Source of the DNA: Haplomitrium mnioides
Taxonomy: Eukaryota > Marchantiophyta > Haplomitriopsida > Calobryales
DNA: 28,144 nucleotides
Direction: 5' to 3'
Assembly (NCBI GenBank): GCA_049999725.1
Contig: JBNGIS010035454.1
Span: 1-28,144, forward strand
The first letter of the stretch is position 1, and every line of letters begins with the position of its first letter. Positions 1 through 9,299 of the stretch are shown here, in pieces. The notes under the pieces were generated by a model. It had not been told where the DNA came from. It made no database searches and saw only the letters and a program-made list of their open reading frames with translations. Both the position numbers and the translations under genes were made by a program.

Positions 1-10
1 GATAATAGCT

Positions 11-361
11 TTGTATGAAGCAAGTAGAGAATGTATTTGGTTACGACAACTCATTGACCATATCAACTCCAACACATGCCAACCCCTCATCAAAGGACCT
101 ACAACGATATTTGAGGATAACATGCCATGTGTTGACCAAATCGCCCAAGGGTTCATCAAGGGTGACAGAATAAAACACATAGCTCCAAAATTCTTTTATA
201 CTCATGAACAATACAATGACAAGATCAAGGTACAATGGATACCTAGTAAACAAAACAGAGCCGATATGTTCACAAAACCTCTACCTCCTGCTCTACACAA
301 AGAACATACAGAGGGTATCGATCTCAGAAAATTATCTGATATATACAAGAAGCATATTTGA
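11..361 (+). pseudogene. Ty1/copia polyprotein, RNase H C-terminal end (partial)
   Basis: This is the last 116 or so residues of a copia Pol polyprotein, entering from the left edge of the window. Visible family landmarks are EASRECIWLRQL at the start, then FEDNMPC, GFIKGDRIKHI, KFFYTHEQ and the closing ADMFTKPLPP. All are standard in the RNase H part of plant copia elements, where the domain removes RNA from the RNA:DNA hybrid during reverse transcription. The frame stays open to a TGA at 361, so this piece has no visible break. The rest of the polyprotein lies outside the window. The polypurine tract and LTR that should follow are at 839-1009 on the same strand. Family assignment is secure; activity cannot be judged. 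Confidence 0.93.
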
Positions 362-838
362 TCTCATCATCACATCTGAAACTCTGACCTGTTGTCAAAA
401 TATTCCAGATCTATGAGTTATACTTCTTGATGCATATATGCTGACCACAGGATTATTCACAGTTGTGTTACAGCGCAGATATTCAAAAACAAAGCTGTCA
501 ACTCGTGGAGCNNNNNNNNNNNNNNNNNNNNNNNNNNNNNNNNNNNNNNNNNNNNNNNNNNNNNNNNNNNNNNNNNNNNNNNNNNNNNNNNNNNNNNNNN
601 NNNNNNNNNNNCTACCTACACGACATCATCATCTTTTGATTATTGAACAGTTTTTGAAACATCATACAGATTTTACTTCTATTCATACATTCATTATTAT
701 ATTTCAAATACTCTATATGTGGTAGCACTCTTTCCCTCAGAAGAAAGCAGGAGGGTTTTAATGAGACTACACATATTTGAAGTATATAGGACTTATACTA
801 GTTTATAAGTGTGGCTGATTAGCGGAGAAGAATCAGCC
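362..838 (+). other. copia 3' untranslated stretch with assembly gap and hairpin
   Basis: Non-coding region between the copia stop codon and its polypurine tract. It contains a run of exactly 100 N (512-611), the usual placeholder for a scaffold gap of unknown true length. Just before the polypurine tract, GGCTGATT (813-820) and AATCAGCC (831-838) form a perfect 8-bp inverted repeat around a 10-base loop. No gene is seen here. Confidence 0.7.
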
Positions 839-847
839 AAGGGGGAG
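839..847 (+). promoter_or_regulatory. copia polypurine tract
   Basis: AAGGGGGAG lies immediately before the TG that opens the LTR. Its position and composition match the plus-strand primer of plant copia elements, where AGGGGGAG followed by TGTT is typical. Confidence 0.85.
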
Positions 848-1009
848 TGTTATAGAACATAGTATACCCCTATATATAGAAGGGGATGGATGTATACATA
901 AGGGGAACCTTTGACCCCTCACTATGAATCTATCGATCACTGCGTGTGTGGAGGATTGCATGGCGTAACGGCTCTCTCTCTCTCTCTCTGTGATGCGCGT
1001 ACCACAACA
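848..1009 (+). repeat. copia 3' LTR, about 162 bp
   Basis: It starts TGTTATAGAACA directly after the polypurine tract and ends ACCACAACA, so the ends form the short inverted repeat TGTT/AACA with the canonical TG...CA. Inside are a TATATATA box (about 871-878) flanked by CCCC and GGGG, and a (CT)9 run at 972-989 in the presumed U5. No second LTR copy is in the window, so the right boundary rests on the terminal motif alone. The length is short for a copia LTR but within the known range. Confidence 0.72.
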
Positions 1010-1010
1010 T

Positions 1011-1049
<39 letters not shown>

Positions 1050-1095
1050 TATTTATATTTATATTTATATTTATATTTATATTTATATTTATATT
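1010..1095. repeat. AT microsatellite: (TTTA)n then (TTTATA)n
   Basis: A tetranucleotide TTTA array begins at the base after the copia LTR and passes at about 1050 into a hexanucleotide array, interrupted near 1095. On the - strand the hexamer reads as alternating Asn-Ile codons and runs in frame from the truncated gypsy integrase. It marks the junction between the two retroelements. Confidence 0.95.
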
Positions 1096-1698
1096 CTTAT
1101 AATATCTGGACACTGGTGTAATAGGTCCTACAAAATCAATACCCCATTTCTCAAATGGAGCTAAAGGCAAGATAGGCATAAGTGGCCAATGGCTGCTTGC
1201 TGTTGGTTTCTCCACTCTCTCACATGGGTCACAACTCTGAATATAACTCTTTACATCCTTGTACATCGTAGGCCACCAATACCCTGCCTCATGAGTCTTT
1301 TCCACCGTATTCCGTATGGCATAATGTCCTCCTACTTCATCATCGTGCAATGCAACAATCACCTTTTTAACTTCATCAGGACCTAAACAACGTCTCAAAA
1401 CCTCATCAAGTCCTTTCTTATACAACACTCCTCTATAAATTGTATACAGCACCACCTTCTGGAATAATACTGCCTCTTCTTCCTTATTCAAACCAGAAGG
1501 TAAAATAGAACTTTCTAAATATATCCAAATTTCTTTATACCAGGGGTTCTCCTCCCCTTCCTTCTCAATTGGGAACAAATTTTCATCTGGAAAATTATCA
1601 TTTAGATCATCTGTCTCAGCTGGTCTTGGAATTCTAGATAGGAAGTCTGCATTCTGATGGGACTTTCCTGGTCTTATGTCTACTTCAAAATCAATTTT
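1096..1698 (-). pseudogene. gypsy integrase, N-terminal part only
   Basis: The - strand frame from the stop at 1699-1701 down to the microsatellite holds the RNase H to integrase linker, then the HHCC zinc-binding domain (LHDDEVGGHYAIRN followed by SCDPCE), which helps hold viral DNA ends. Next comes the start of the catalytic core, with WGIDFVGPI giving the first acidic residue of the DDE triad. The core ends within about ten residues of that Asp: the frame runs into the (TTTATA)n array and continues as Asn-Ile repeats. The second Asp and the Glu are absent, so it is non-functional by truncation. Confidence 0.92.
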
Positions 1699-2100
1699 CT
1701 AGAGTAGAAACATCCATCTTGCCATCCTTCCAGATAGATCAAGTTTATTCACTAAATACTTTAGTGAATTATGATCCACATGAAATACAAATGGATACCC
1801 TAACAGGTAATGTCTGAATTCCCCGACTAAAAATATTAGTCCCAATGCTTCTCTCTCTATCACCGAATAATTCTTTTCAGTTGGAGTCAACTTTTGACTA
1901 GCATAATAAATTGGATGGTCTTTCTTATCTTCATTCTTTTGACTCAATACATTGCCTATTACAAAGGCAGAAACATCCACATAGACATGGAACTTTCTAT
2001 CCCAAACTAGAGGCTTTAGAACATGAGCTATACTAAGCTTCTCTTTTAACATCTCAAAAGCTTTATGAGCCTCCTCTCCCCACTGAAATACAGCAATTTT
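1699..2100 (-). pseudogene. gypsy RNase H domain
   Basis: RNase H domain after the RT. Landmarks on the - strand are FHVYVDVSAFVIGNVLSQ (first catalytic Asp, usual form D-A-S), YSVIEREALGLIF (catalytic Glu region) and FHVDHNSLKYL (Asp-His). It is bounded by in-frame TAG codons at 2101-2103 and 1699-1701. The latter interrupts the R-W...L-L-Q stretch of the family at the Gln position. The frame before and after is unchanged, so these are nonsense mutations and not shifts. Confidence 0.92.
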
Positions 2101-2130
2101 CTACAACAAATCAATAAGTCGAGCAGCTAT

Positions 2131-2843
2131 TCAAGAGTAGTTTTCTATGAATCTTCTATAGTAGTCGGTAGCTTCCAAAAACTCTCTCACTTCCGTTATT
2201 GTAGTAGGCCTTCTAACGTCCTTTATAATTTTCACTTTATCCACATCTACTGCGATGCCATCCTTGGAAACTCTATGTCCCAATAATAATCCTTCATTCA
2301 TTGCAATAAAACTTTTCTCAGTGTGTAGTCCTAACTGACCACACCTACATCTCTCAAAAGTCTTTCTTAGATGACTAGGATGATCCTCCTTTGATCCATG
2401 TACATAAAAGTCATCCAGAAATATTTCTATAAAATCCCTCAAATACGGTTTAAAGATTTGTGTCATTGCTCTCTGAAAAGTAGTTGGGGCGTTACATAGC
2501 CCAAAAGACATTACATTATAAGAATACGTCCTCCAACTTGTAGTGAAGGTAGTTTTCGGTCTTTCTTCCCGATGGATACTCACCTGGTTATAACCAGAGA
2601 ATCCATCTAGAAATGTATAACATTCTGCTCCTGCCACCTGGTCTAGGATAGTATCATTAAATGGTAAAGGATAAAAATCTTTTTTAGTAGCTTGATTTAA
2701 TCTCCTAAAATCCTGGCATACTCTAATCTTCCTATTTTTCTTCATGACTATCACTATTAGCGACACCCATTCACTATAAGATACATCATAAATAAAGTTG
2801 GCAGCCAATAGTTTATCCAACTCTTCTTTAACTAGCAAAGAGG
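2131..2843 (-). pseudogene. gypsy reverse transcriptase
   Basis: About 235 residues on the - strand form a nearly complete RT palm and fingers: RVCQDFRRLNQ near residue 39, YTFLDGFSGYNQV (first catalytic Asp), SFGLCNAPTTFQRAM, then the active site FLDDF at about 140-144 (family form Y/F-x-D-D), LLLGHRVSKDGI, and FLEATDYYRRFI at the end. It copies the element RNA into DNA. It ends at an in-frame TGA (2131-2133), followed by a TAG at 2101-2103. At the upstream edge, around 2838-2843, one extra base restores the frame lost through the 20-bp duplication at 3274-3313. Confidence 0.95.
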
Positions 2844-3336
2844 TATTTGGGGTTCAGGCGGTACTATCTATGTCTAACCGGTATTGCACCCTCCTCCAGA
2901 TAAATCCTATGCTTGCAAAGTTCTAACGGTATTCCCTTTAAATCTTTGTATGACTACGCAAACACATCTTGAAATTTTGCCAAAAGCGCTTTATAAACTT
3001 GTCTTTCTTTCTCATCTATTTCATTACAGAGAAATAATACCTTTTCAGGATCCCTTGGACTTACTTGTATCGCACTATATTGTTATTTTCTTACAACATT
3101 GTGTGTTGTAACCTGCTCCATAATCAGCTCAAGTATTTTCTCCCCTTTACCTGCAAACAATGCAAACATATCCAAGTCGCCTCCTTTTCCATCACTGCAT
3201 AAACTCCATTTAATAAATTGTTCATCGGTCCAACTAGAAAAAGTAGGATTACAGACAACTAGTTCCTCACAATACTCTTCTGTTAAATGAGCAACTCTTC
3301 TGTTAAATGAGCAATTGGCGTATCGTCCTCCTGTAA
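2844..3336 (-). pseudogene. gypsy protease-RT linker with frameshift and stops
   Basis: Linker between protease and RT. Setting aside one copy of a 20-bp duplication (3274-3313), one frame reads through the region, with stops at 3083-3085 (TAA), 2954-2956 (TAG) and 2864-2866 (TAG). Family landmarks are visible around them: FA-stop-SYKDLKGIP, where plant gypsy elements have Trp at the stop position, and YRLNPKY just before RT. The region is decayed but recognisable. Confidence 0.8.
3274..3313. repeat. 20-bp perfect tandem duplication
   Basis: ACTCTTCTGTTAAATGAGCA occurs twice back to back. It lies inside the gypsy pol frame, where 20 bp breaks the reading frame. It looks like a small replication-slippage or repair duplication. 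Confidence 0.93.
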
Positions 3337-3951
3337 CTACAATTCTGGATTCTGATCAGCTTCCTCATTAGACTCTGAAACAGACCCGTCATATTCTCCA
3401 TACTGCTCTGAGGTATACTCCTCTACTATTTGAGTTTCTCCTTGATATAGAGGTTTTCTCCAGGATAATGTTGCCTTGGGTTTAGTTCCAAACCGGATCT
3501 CTCTTTTTCCCCAATCTTCTACTACTTTGGCTTGATACAGCCAAAGCTGTCCCAATAATACCGGATATGTCAACTTTGATTTAAGGTTTATGACTATGTA
3601 ATCTAAAACAAACTCTCTCCCTCTAATCACCGTCTTGACTCCTCTCAACACTCCTACAGGAATCAGTCTTCTCTGATCTACCAATCTTAACACGTGAGGT
3701 GTTTTGTTTAGGTGACTGAATCCCAATGCTTTTATGGTTTCCAGCACCATAATGTTCTTCCCTGATCCACCATCAATTGGTACATTTGTTACGTTACATC
3801 CGCTTATTTGAATTTCTACTTTTGGAACTTCATACTCTAGTACCTCCTCTTGAACACTTTCTATTGGCAAATACGACACAGGGACTGACACTTTAGGTAG
3901 TTTATACCTTCTCTTCTTTGCACTAGTCAACATCCTTAACTTTTTCCTCTA
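3337..3951 (-). pseudogene. gypsy aspartic protease region
   Basis: About 198 residues between in-frame stops at 3949-3951 and 3337-3339. VPIDGGSGKNIM is the retropepsin active site in the D-G-G/S form common in plant gypsy elements of this type. The hydrophobic stretch after it (FVLDYIVINL, YPVLLGQLWL) fits the flap and the I-L-G-(R/Q) end of the fold. The protease would cleave Gag-Pol in the particle. The segment from 3952 to 4299 continues in the same frame with one more stop (4174-4176) and a K/E-rich, probably coiled-coil linker. Confidence 0.88.
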
Positions 3952-4299
3952 TGGTATAGACATTCTCAATATTTGCCCTACTGTCACATTTGCTGGCATC
4001 CTCTGTACATCCAAAGCCACATTATAATCCAAATCTAATTCATCCACTTTTACTCCTTCGAAATGTAAGCCAGATCCATCTTTCCTACCTAGATCTTTCT
4101 TCATTCTCTCCTCTTCCCTTTCTCTGTGCTTTTCCAGTCTATTTTCATGGTCCTTCTTCTCTTGAAGTTCTTTCTACAACTCTTTAGAGACCTCCTTTGA
4201 AATATCCTGAAAATACTTAGGATCATTCCTATTATACTCATGATCCTTCTTTTCTTCTACTACTACCTTAGGGTTTCCTCTAACTACTTCACCTCCACT

Positions 4300-4935
4300 T
4301 TATTTCTTCTTATCCTTGCTCTTACTCCTAGTTTTCACTCTGAACAACGGAATTTCCATTTCTGGTTCCTCCACTAGCATTCTCACCTCTGGTTCAGGTG
4401 TTGGTGGCTCTGCATACTTTACCATCATCTTTGTCGCAGGAGGAGCTGGACATTCTGCTTCTGTTTGTCCGGATTTCTTACAATTCCCGCACAACGGTAC
4501 ATATCCCACTGGACTCCTTGCATGAGGACAGGCATTAGCGTAATGGTCCGATGCTCTACAGTTATAACAGGCTGTAAACCTCCTACCAGCCTGTACTGGT
4601 ACTAATTGAGTTCCTGGTGCCGCCGTTGGCACCATCGTTGACTGAATTCCTGGAACATATGATGTTCCAGACACTTGTTGATATTGGACCCTTTCCATTG
4701 GTCTTCCTCTACCCTAGGCTACTGCATATGTAGGGTACTGCACTAACCTAGGATCAATCATCTGGGGTTCTTCCTCAACCCAATACGGCGCTTGTACATA
4801 CATCACACTAGGTGGAGGATACTTACATTCTTGTTCCATATAACCCTATCTCTTACATCGAGTACACCAAACATTACTTCTGAAAGGAGTTGTGGACCTT
4901 CTTTTTCTGGAGCTGGCAGCTTACTTAATCGCCAT
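4300..4935 (-). pseudogene. gypsy Gag C-terminus with CCHC zinc knuckles
   Basis: Nucleocapsid part of Gag, same frame as the capsid. Three CCHC-like knuckles are visible: CTRCKR-stop-GYMEQEC (about 4830-4865; His replaced by Tyr and a stop inside), CYNCRASDHYANAC (intact) and CGNCKKSGQTEAEC (His replaced by Gln). Such knuckles bind the element RNA for packaging. In-frame stops are at 4921-4923 (TAA), 4846-4848 (TAG), 4714-4716 (TAG) and 4300-4302 (TAA). A basic tail (RSKSKDKKK) precedes the last stop. Confidence 0.88.
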
Positions 4936-6102
4936 CTACTCCATCTTCTTTGTCAACTCGCTCATGTCCTTCTTACCCAATCTATACTCTCCTTTCTTCG
5001 ATCTTGATTTCTTCCTTTCGTCGTTTGAGTCTGAAGAAGACGACGATTCCTCCTCTTCAGATGAACTTGATTCCTCCTTTGAATCTGAACTAGTGCTTTC
5101 CTGCACTTTCTTAGACTTCTTATTTTTGTTTTCCTTACTCTTCTTTTTCTTTTTCTTGCTCTCCTCTTCGCTGCTACTAAACTGAGAATCTTTCAACTTC
5201 TCCCCCAGTTCTGCAGTCTCATACGCCAAGGCTCTAATAGCTTCCTCTAGAGTAGTAGCCTCTAATTGTCGTATATATTGTCCTTCTTTCTTTGATAGGC
5301 CCTTCAAATACCACTCCAAGTCCACCATCGGGCTGTTCACAATGCCCAACTTCTGCTGCATTGTCTTGAATCTTTGTGAGTAGTTCCTTACTGCTTCCTT
5401 TTTCTTTTTCTTGATCGATGTCAGCTTGGTCAAAATCCTCATTGAAAATGTCGCCCCTCCGAACTCTGTCATAAGGGATGTCCTCAAATTTGCCCATGTA
5501 CCAAAAACTGCTCCCATATTGTTATACCATTCTCTTGCCTTACTTGAAAATAGAGCATACACCAATCTTAGACGATCTGCATCTGAATCTTCCTGATTAG
5601 CCCTGCTAATGCCTTCAAACCTTTTCACCCATATGTCCACATCGTCTTTGGATCTCCCTTTGAAGATTTGGTATTTCAGCTTCGTTCGAAAACCTCCTAC
5701 ATGAACTTTTTGTGCCATAGCTGATACCGCAGGAAACAGAGTCATAGGTGCTACCCCTATTCTCAAAACAACATTAGGTTGTAAAGCTCCACAACCTTTA
5801 ATACTAATAGGTGTGGCTGAATTCCTAGAAGAAGAAGAAGAAGTAGAAGTAGAAGAAGGTAGATTTAACTTTGGAAATGATGTTAACACAATGAATCCTC
5901 CATGAGCAGTAATATCTGTCCACTGAAACTGAGCTAATGGCGACTGAGGCCCAAAAAGTTGAGCTCCCTCCTCTGTAGGTTCCTTTCCGCTACTCGCAGC
6001 TTTCACTTCTTTAGACTTCAATTTAGACTCCTCCCGTCTCTCCAGTCTTTCTTCTCTCTCTTTTCTCTGTCTCTCTTTATCCTCTTCTAAGATTTCACGC
6101 AT
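4936..6102 (-). pseudogene. gypsy Gag, capsid part
   Basis: A 388-codon open stretch starting at ATG 6100-6102. Residues 1-40 are highly charged (E/R/K, coiled-coil-like). About 143-300 is a retrotransposon Gag capsid domain (YQIFKGRSKDDVDIWVKRFE, KAREWYNNM, TWANLRTSLMTEF, VRNYSQRFKTMQQKLG). Residues 309-375 form an extreme K-rich then S/E-rich tract ending in RKKSRSKKG, resembling an RS-type or nuclear-targeting segment. The Ser runs come partly from GAA/TTC-type trinucleotide repeats (5828-5850). The frame ends at TAG 4936-4938, and the nucleocapsid follows in the same frame. This is the longest open frame in the window, but the product would lack the zinc knuckles. Confidence 0.92.
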
Positions 6103-6276
6103 TCACATCTTCTTTTCTGTATTTCTACCCTACATAATAGAAAATACAAAACAGAAAAAAAAAACAAATTTCCACAATAGAATATTAAGAACAGAAGTTA
6201 ACAGTAGCAAGTAAAATAGGTTCCCAACATTACTAATCATACTAAACCCACTTATAAGAGCAAATACTCAAAATTA

Positions 6277-6296
6277 GATCCCCAGAAATGCCACCA
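6277..6296 (-). promoter_or_regulatory. Probable tRNA-Asp primer-binding site of the gypsy element
   Basis: On the - strand this reads TGGTGGCATTTCTGGGGATC. Compared with the complement of the 3' end of plant tRNA-Asp (known as a primer for Athila-type gypsy elements), I count 15 of 20 matches including the opening TGG and the closing GGGGATC. Three of the five mismatches are C-to-T or G-to-A. It lies about 180 bases upstream of gag and next to the proposed LTR end. tRNA sequence from general knowledge; not searched. Confidence 0.5.
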
Positions 6297-6306
6297 AGAA
6301 ATCACA

Positions 6307-9077
6307 TGTCGTAGCACAGCAGTGGCACTCCAACCCTGAAAAAAACAACCCAAGATCAAACCACACAAGATCTATATAGAAATCTGCTCTTAATTCACTT
6401 TTACCAACTTTCGAGATTCTTTAAAGAGTTCTGAAACTGCACTCTATCAATTTAGAGATGGACCTCTCTCCACTCTAGGCCTGACAACCTTTCTCCACAA
6501 AACCAAACACATAAACCACTTCTACTACTCACTATAATAGAACAAAAGCCAAGAATTACTCAAACTGTATGATTGACATTTCTAGGATAAGAAAGCTGTT
6601 GTAGAGGCTGATTTTAAGCTTGAGCTGTATCAGAGAAATTCCCAAGCAACCAATTACCCAACTTGCTTAAAACTCTCAAACCAACACTCTTGTGTCTACC
6701 TTCATTACAACACCTCACTTCCCTCAAACTAGATACTCAAGCCACTCCAACCCAATATATCCTTGAGCTTGATGTTGAGAACTCAACTATGGAATAACCC
6801 TCTTGATCTCACATCCACTTGTTGTTCTTTCAATCACCCACTACTCTGTTTGCTTATGAAATGCCCACCTATTCCCTAGGCATATACAAATCTGAGCACT
6901 CCTTGCTCTAGTGTAACCCACCAACCAGTATCCACTAATTGGAGAGTTACAAAATGTTCTCTACTTAAGAATTAACAAATATAGAATAGAACAGAACTTA
7001 AAGCATAACTGATTTGCCATTGAACCTCCCACAAATCACAATCTGGAACTCAGACCCACTAGCAAAACACACTCAGGTACCCTCTGACATGCACTTCTCT
7101 AATGAAATCTAACTGACTTCTTCAATTGCAAACCTGCAAAACATCCACCAACCAAATCTTACTACAAATCCTTATTCCTTCATCAAACTTGCTCCTCGTG
7201 AATTTGCAATCAACAACCATGAGCAGGGGACCTCACAGACACGAATCTCATAATTTTTACTTGAAGCACACATGTACAATAAGACAACCAGCAGAACAGG
7301 AACTCGCCAACAGGCTTGTACCCCATGTCATGCTCAACTGACAATAACAGTCCTAATAGTTCCAAATCAACTAACTTACTTCTCTACACGCTAACTTTTT
7401 CACTCTAAGTTTTCAATAAGAACTAACAACTCACATGTTGTTCTTAAGCTAAATAACTCGTTTCCACTAACTTACATACACTTCGCTCGACATAAAAACT
7501 AATTACTAGCAATTGTTCTTATGCTAATTTTAGAACTTTCACTAACTCTTACGTTTCCTCTCCCTTCATTTCGAACTTTTCGAATTCCTCCAAGTAGTCG
7601 TTTCGCCATTTCGAACTTTCGAACTTTTAGTTCGACTTCCACACTGAAACCACAACAAATCACTGATTCGCCATTCAAACTTCTCTCCTNNNNNNNNNNN
7701 NNNNNNNNNNNNNNNNNNNNNNNNNNNNNNNNNNNNNNNNNNNNNNNNNNNNNNNNNNNNNNNNNNNNNNNNNNNNNNNNNNNNNNNNNATAAGTCACCA
7801 TTTCGCTTCATTGCTATTTCACCAATCATCCTTCCCGTCAAACGCCTCGGAACGGAACCTTCCTAACCAGAGCTCCCCACTTCAGAACCCCACACGGAAC
7901 CAACTTCCCCAGGGACTCCACTTTGGATCCCCACACAGACACTCAACGGAACCCTCTTAACCGGGGTGTCCTACCACGGAAAAAAGAACGGAACCCCCTT
8001 AACCGGGGTTCTCCACTTAGGAAGGCGAGGTTCCGATGCCTTCTTCGGACTACAGACTCTTCTCAGACCCTTCTTCCACTTGCTTCTAAATTATTCTCAT
8101 TCCTTTAAAAATTTTAATTCCTTCCGTTTCAAACAATTCGCATAGCAGAATTTCGTCGCCAATCACTTCCTAGTTGATCTGATCGATTTCTACTCCATTG
8201 ACTTCCTTTCCACAACATTTTCCACATCGGGCTCTCACACACAGATTTCTATTTCAGCTCCCAATCGTCACATACCTTTTCTTCACCAAGAATCTTCTCC
8301 ATACGAACCTTCTCGCTCTTCTTTCACTTCAATTTCTTCGCAATCCAATTCCTCCTTTTGCAGCTAATCACTTTCCACAAGAGCATTTCCGCACCAGGCA
8401 CTCAAGCAGATCTATCTGCAGCATCACCTCAATTCTCCATAGATCAATTTCCCCAAGCACCTTTGTTCGTCATCAGAAAACTCTGTGCCACATGACCGTT
8501 CCTCTTAAGCAATTCGTTGAATATTCCTTCTCAAGAATTTGCTTCGCAGATTTATTCCTTAAATCTTACAACATTTGATTCTTTCAAAAGCCTTCAACAT
8601 TGATCAATCCTACCTTTCATTCGTAGAGTTCCCATTTCATATTGGATCATCAGTTCTTCACAAATCGCCTCCTCCTTCGCAAATCAACCAATTATCCTTC
8701 AAATTCGATTAATTCCCCTTCCTCGCAGCTGATCGATTCCGCAAATCTCTTCCTCATCTTCGGATTACCACCTTGATCCAAACACTCGTTGCTCTCTCAA
8801 ATGCTTCTTAACAGGTGGCCTTCTCATGTCACCTCCAATTATCCTATAAGTCTTCTGTCATAACTCAGAAGTAGTATATAAGCAATTCACACTTATTTCC
8901 TTTCGAGAGGCAACCCTACAAGGGTGTAAGGCCATCGCTTTATTCTTCCTGCCCCTGGACGGACCTAATTCAAGGCATCGGCTTCCTTCGATACTCTTCA
9001 CCTGGCTCTTGGGCAAGCTACCCATCAGCACATATACTAGAAATAGATAGGTAGATAAGGCTGGCTAGCCCTCAACA
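6307..9077 (-). repeat. Proposed 5' LTR of the gypsy element, about 2.77 kb
   Basis: On the - strand the proposed LTR opens TGTTGAGGGC at 9077 and closes GTGCTACGACA at 6307, giving TG...CA ends with a TGTTG/CGACA near-inverted repeat. The primer-binding site follows ten bases later. It contains a TATATA box (8875-8880), two copies of a GGAACCC...CTTAACCGGGG motif (7947 and 7989) and a 100-N gap (7690-7789), so the true length is unknown. Several short open frames (for example 8198-8578 on +) show no family resemblance. The sense strand is purine-rich across 8040-8800. No second LTR is present to confirm the ends. Confidence 0.5.
7947..8027. repeat. Pair of GGAACCC/CTTAACCGGGG motifs with hairpin potential
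   Basis: Two copies 42 bp apart. In the second, GAACCCC and GGGGTTC form a perfect 7-bp stem around a short CTTAACC-type loop. The same motif with flanking bases through AGGCG recurs at 23898-23933 in the same orientation, linking this LTR to the GC-rich segment there. Confidence 0.8.
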
Positions 9078-9299
9078 ATTAGATTAATTTTACAACACAC
9101 AATTTTTTTTCCCTTCATTGAAAAATACATCAACTTCCATGTAGATCATCCTTCTCCCTTTTGACTACTTCATCCCAAAATGTCCTCTGATCCTTACATT
9201 TTACAATTTTACACTTATTAGTCCAAAACTTGAAGCTTTACCATTTCCTTCTCACTCCACCGCACAGAAGAGAAGTCCTTCAAGCCATTTCTGACCTTT

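Larger units (their letters stand above)
1096..9077 (-). mobile_element. Degenerate Ty3/gypsy LTR retrotransposon, 3' truncated
   Basis: On the - strand, in order from high to low coordinate: long 5' LTR, primer-binding site, gag, zinc knuckles, protease, RT, RNase H and the first part of integrase. Order and motifs are those of plant Ty3/gypsy. The RT region (FLDD followed by F, and a NEGLLLGH stretch) and the very long LTR suggest the Athila/Tat side of the family; this is inference. Gag and pol share one frame, with about fourteen in-frame stops and only two visible indels between gag start and integrase break. The element stops inside integrase at a microsatellite next to a copia LTR, so the integrase core, 3' UTR and 3' LTR are missing. 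It cannot move on its own. Confidence 0.9.

Noticed and set aside
972-989. (CT)9 run as a regulatory GAGA-type element
   Set aside because: Simple repeat in LTR U5; nothing further supports a role.
4892-5185. 97-codon + strand frame rich in Ser/Phe/Leu
   Set aside because: Antisense shadow of the K/E/S-rich tract of gypsy Gag.
7989-8011. GAACCC...GGGTTC hairpin as a tRNA T-arm
   Set aside because: No acceptor, D or anticodon arms fit around it at either location.
8198-8578. 126-codon + strand open frame in the gypsy LTR
   Set aside because: It lies in pyrimidine-rich LTR DNA antisense to the element, and the composition (F/S/H/P-rich) follows base bias. No motif seen.
9078-9299. Continuation of the copy 1 coding sequence beyond the SAM-binding exon
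   Set aside because: A - strand frame reads some protein-like text (TFWDEVVKREKDDLHG), but it does not match copy 2 past the frameshift, and no family is recognised.
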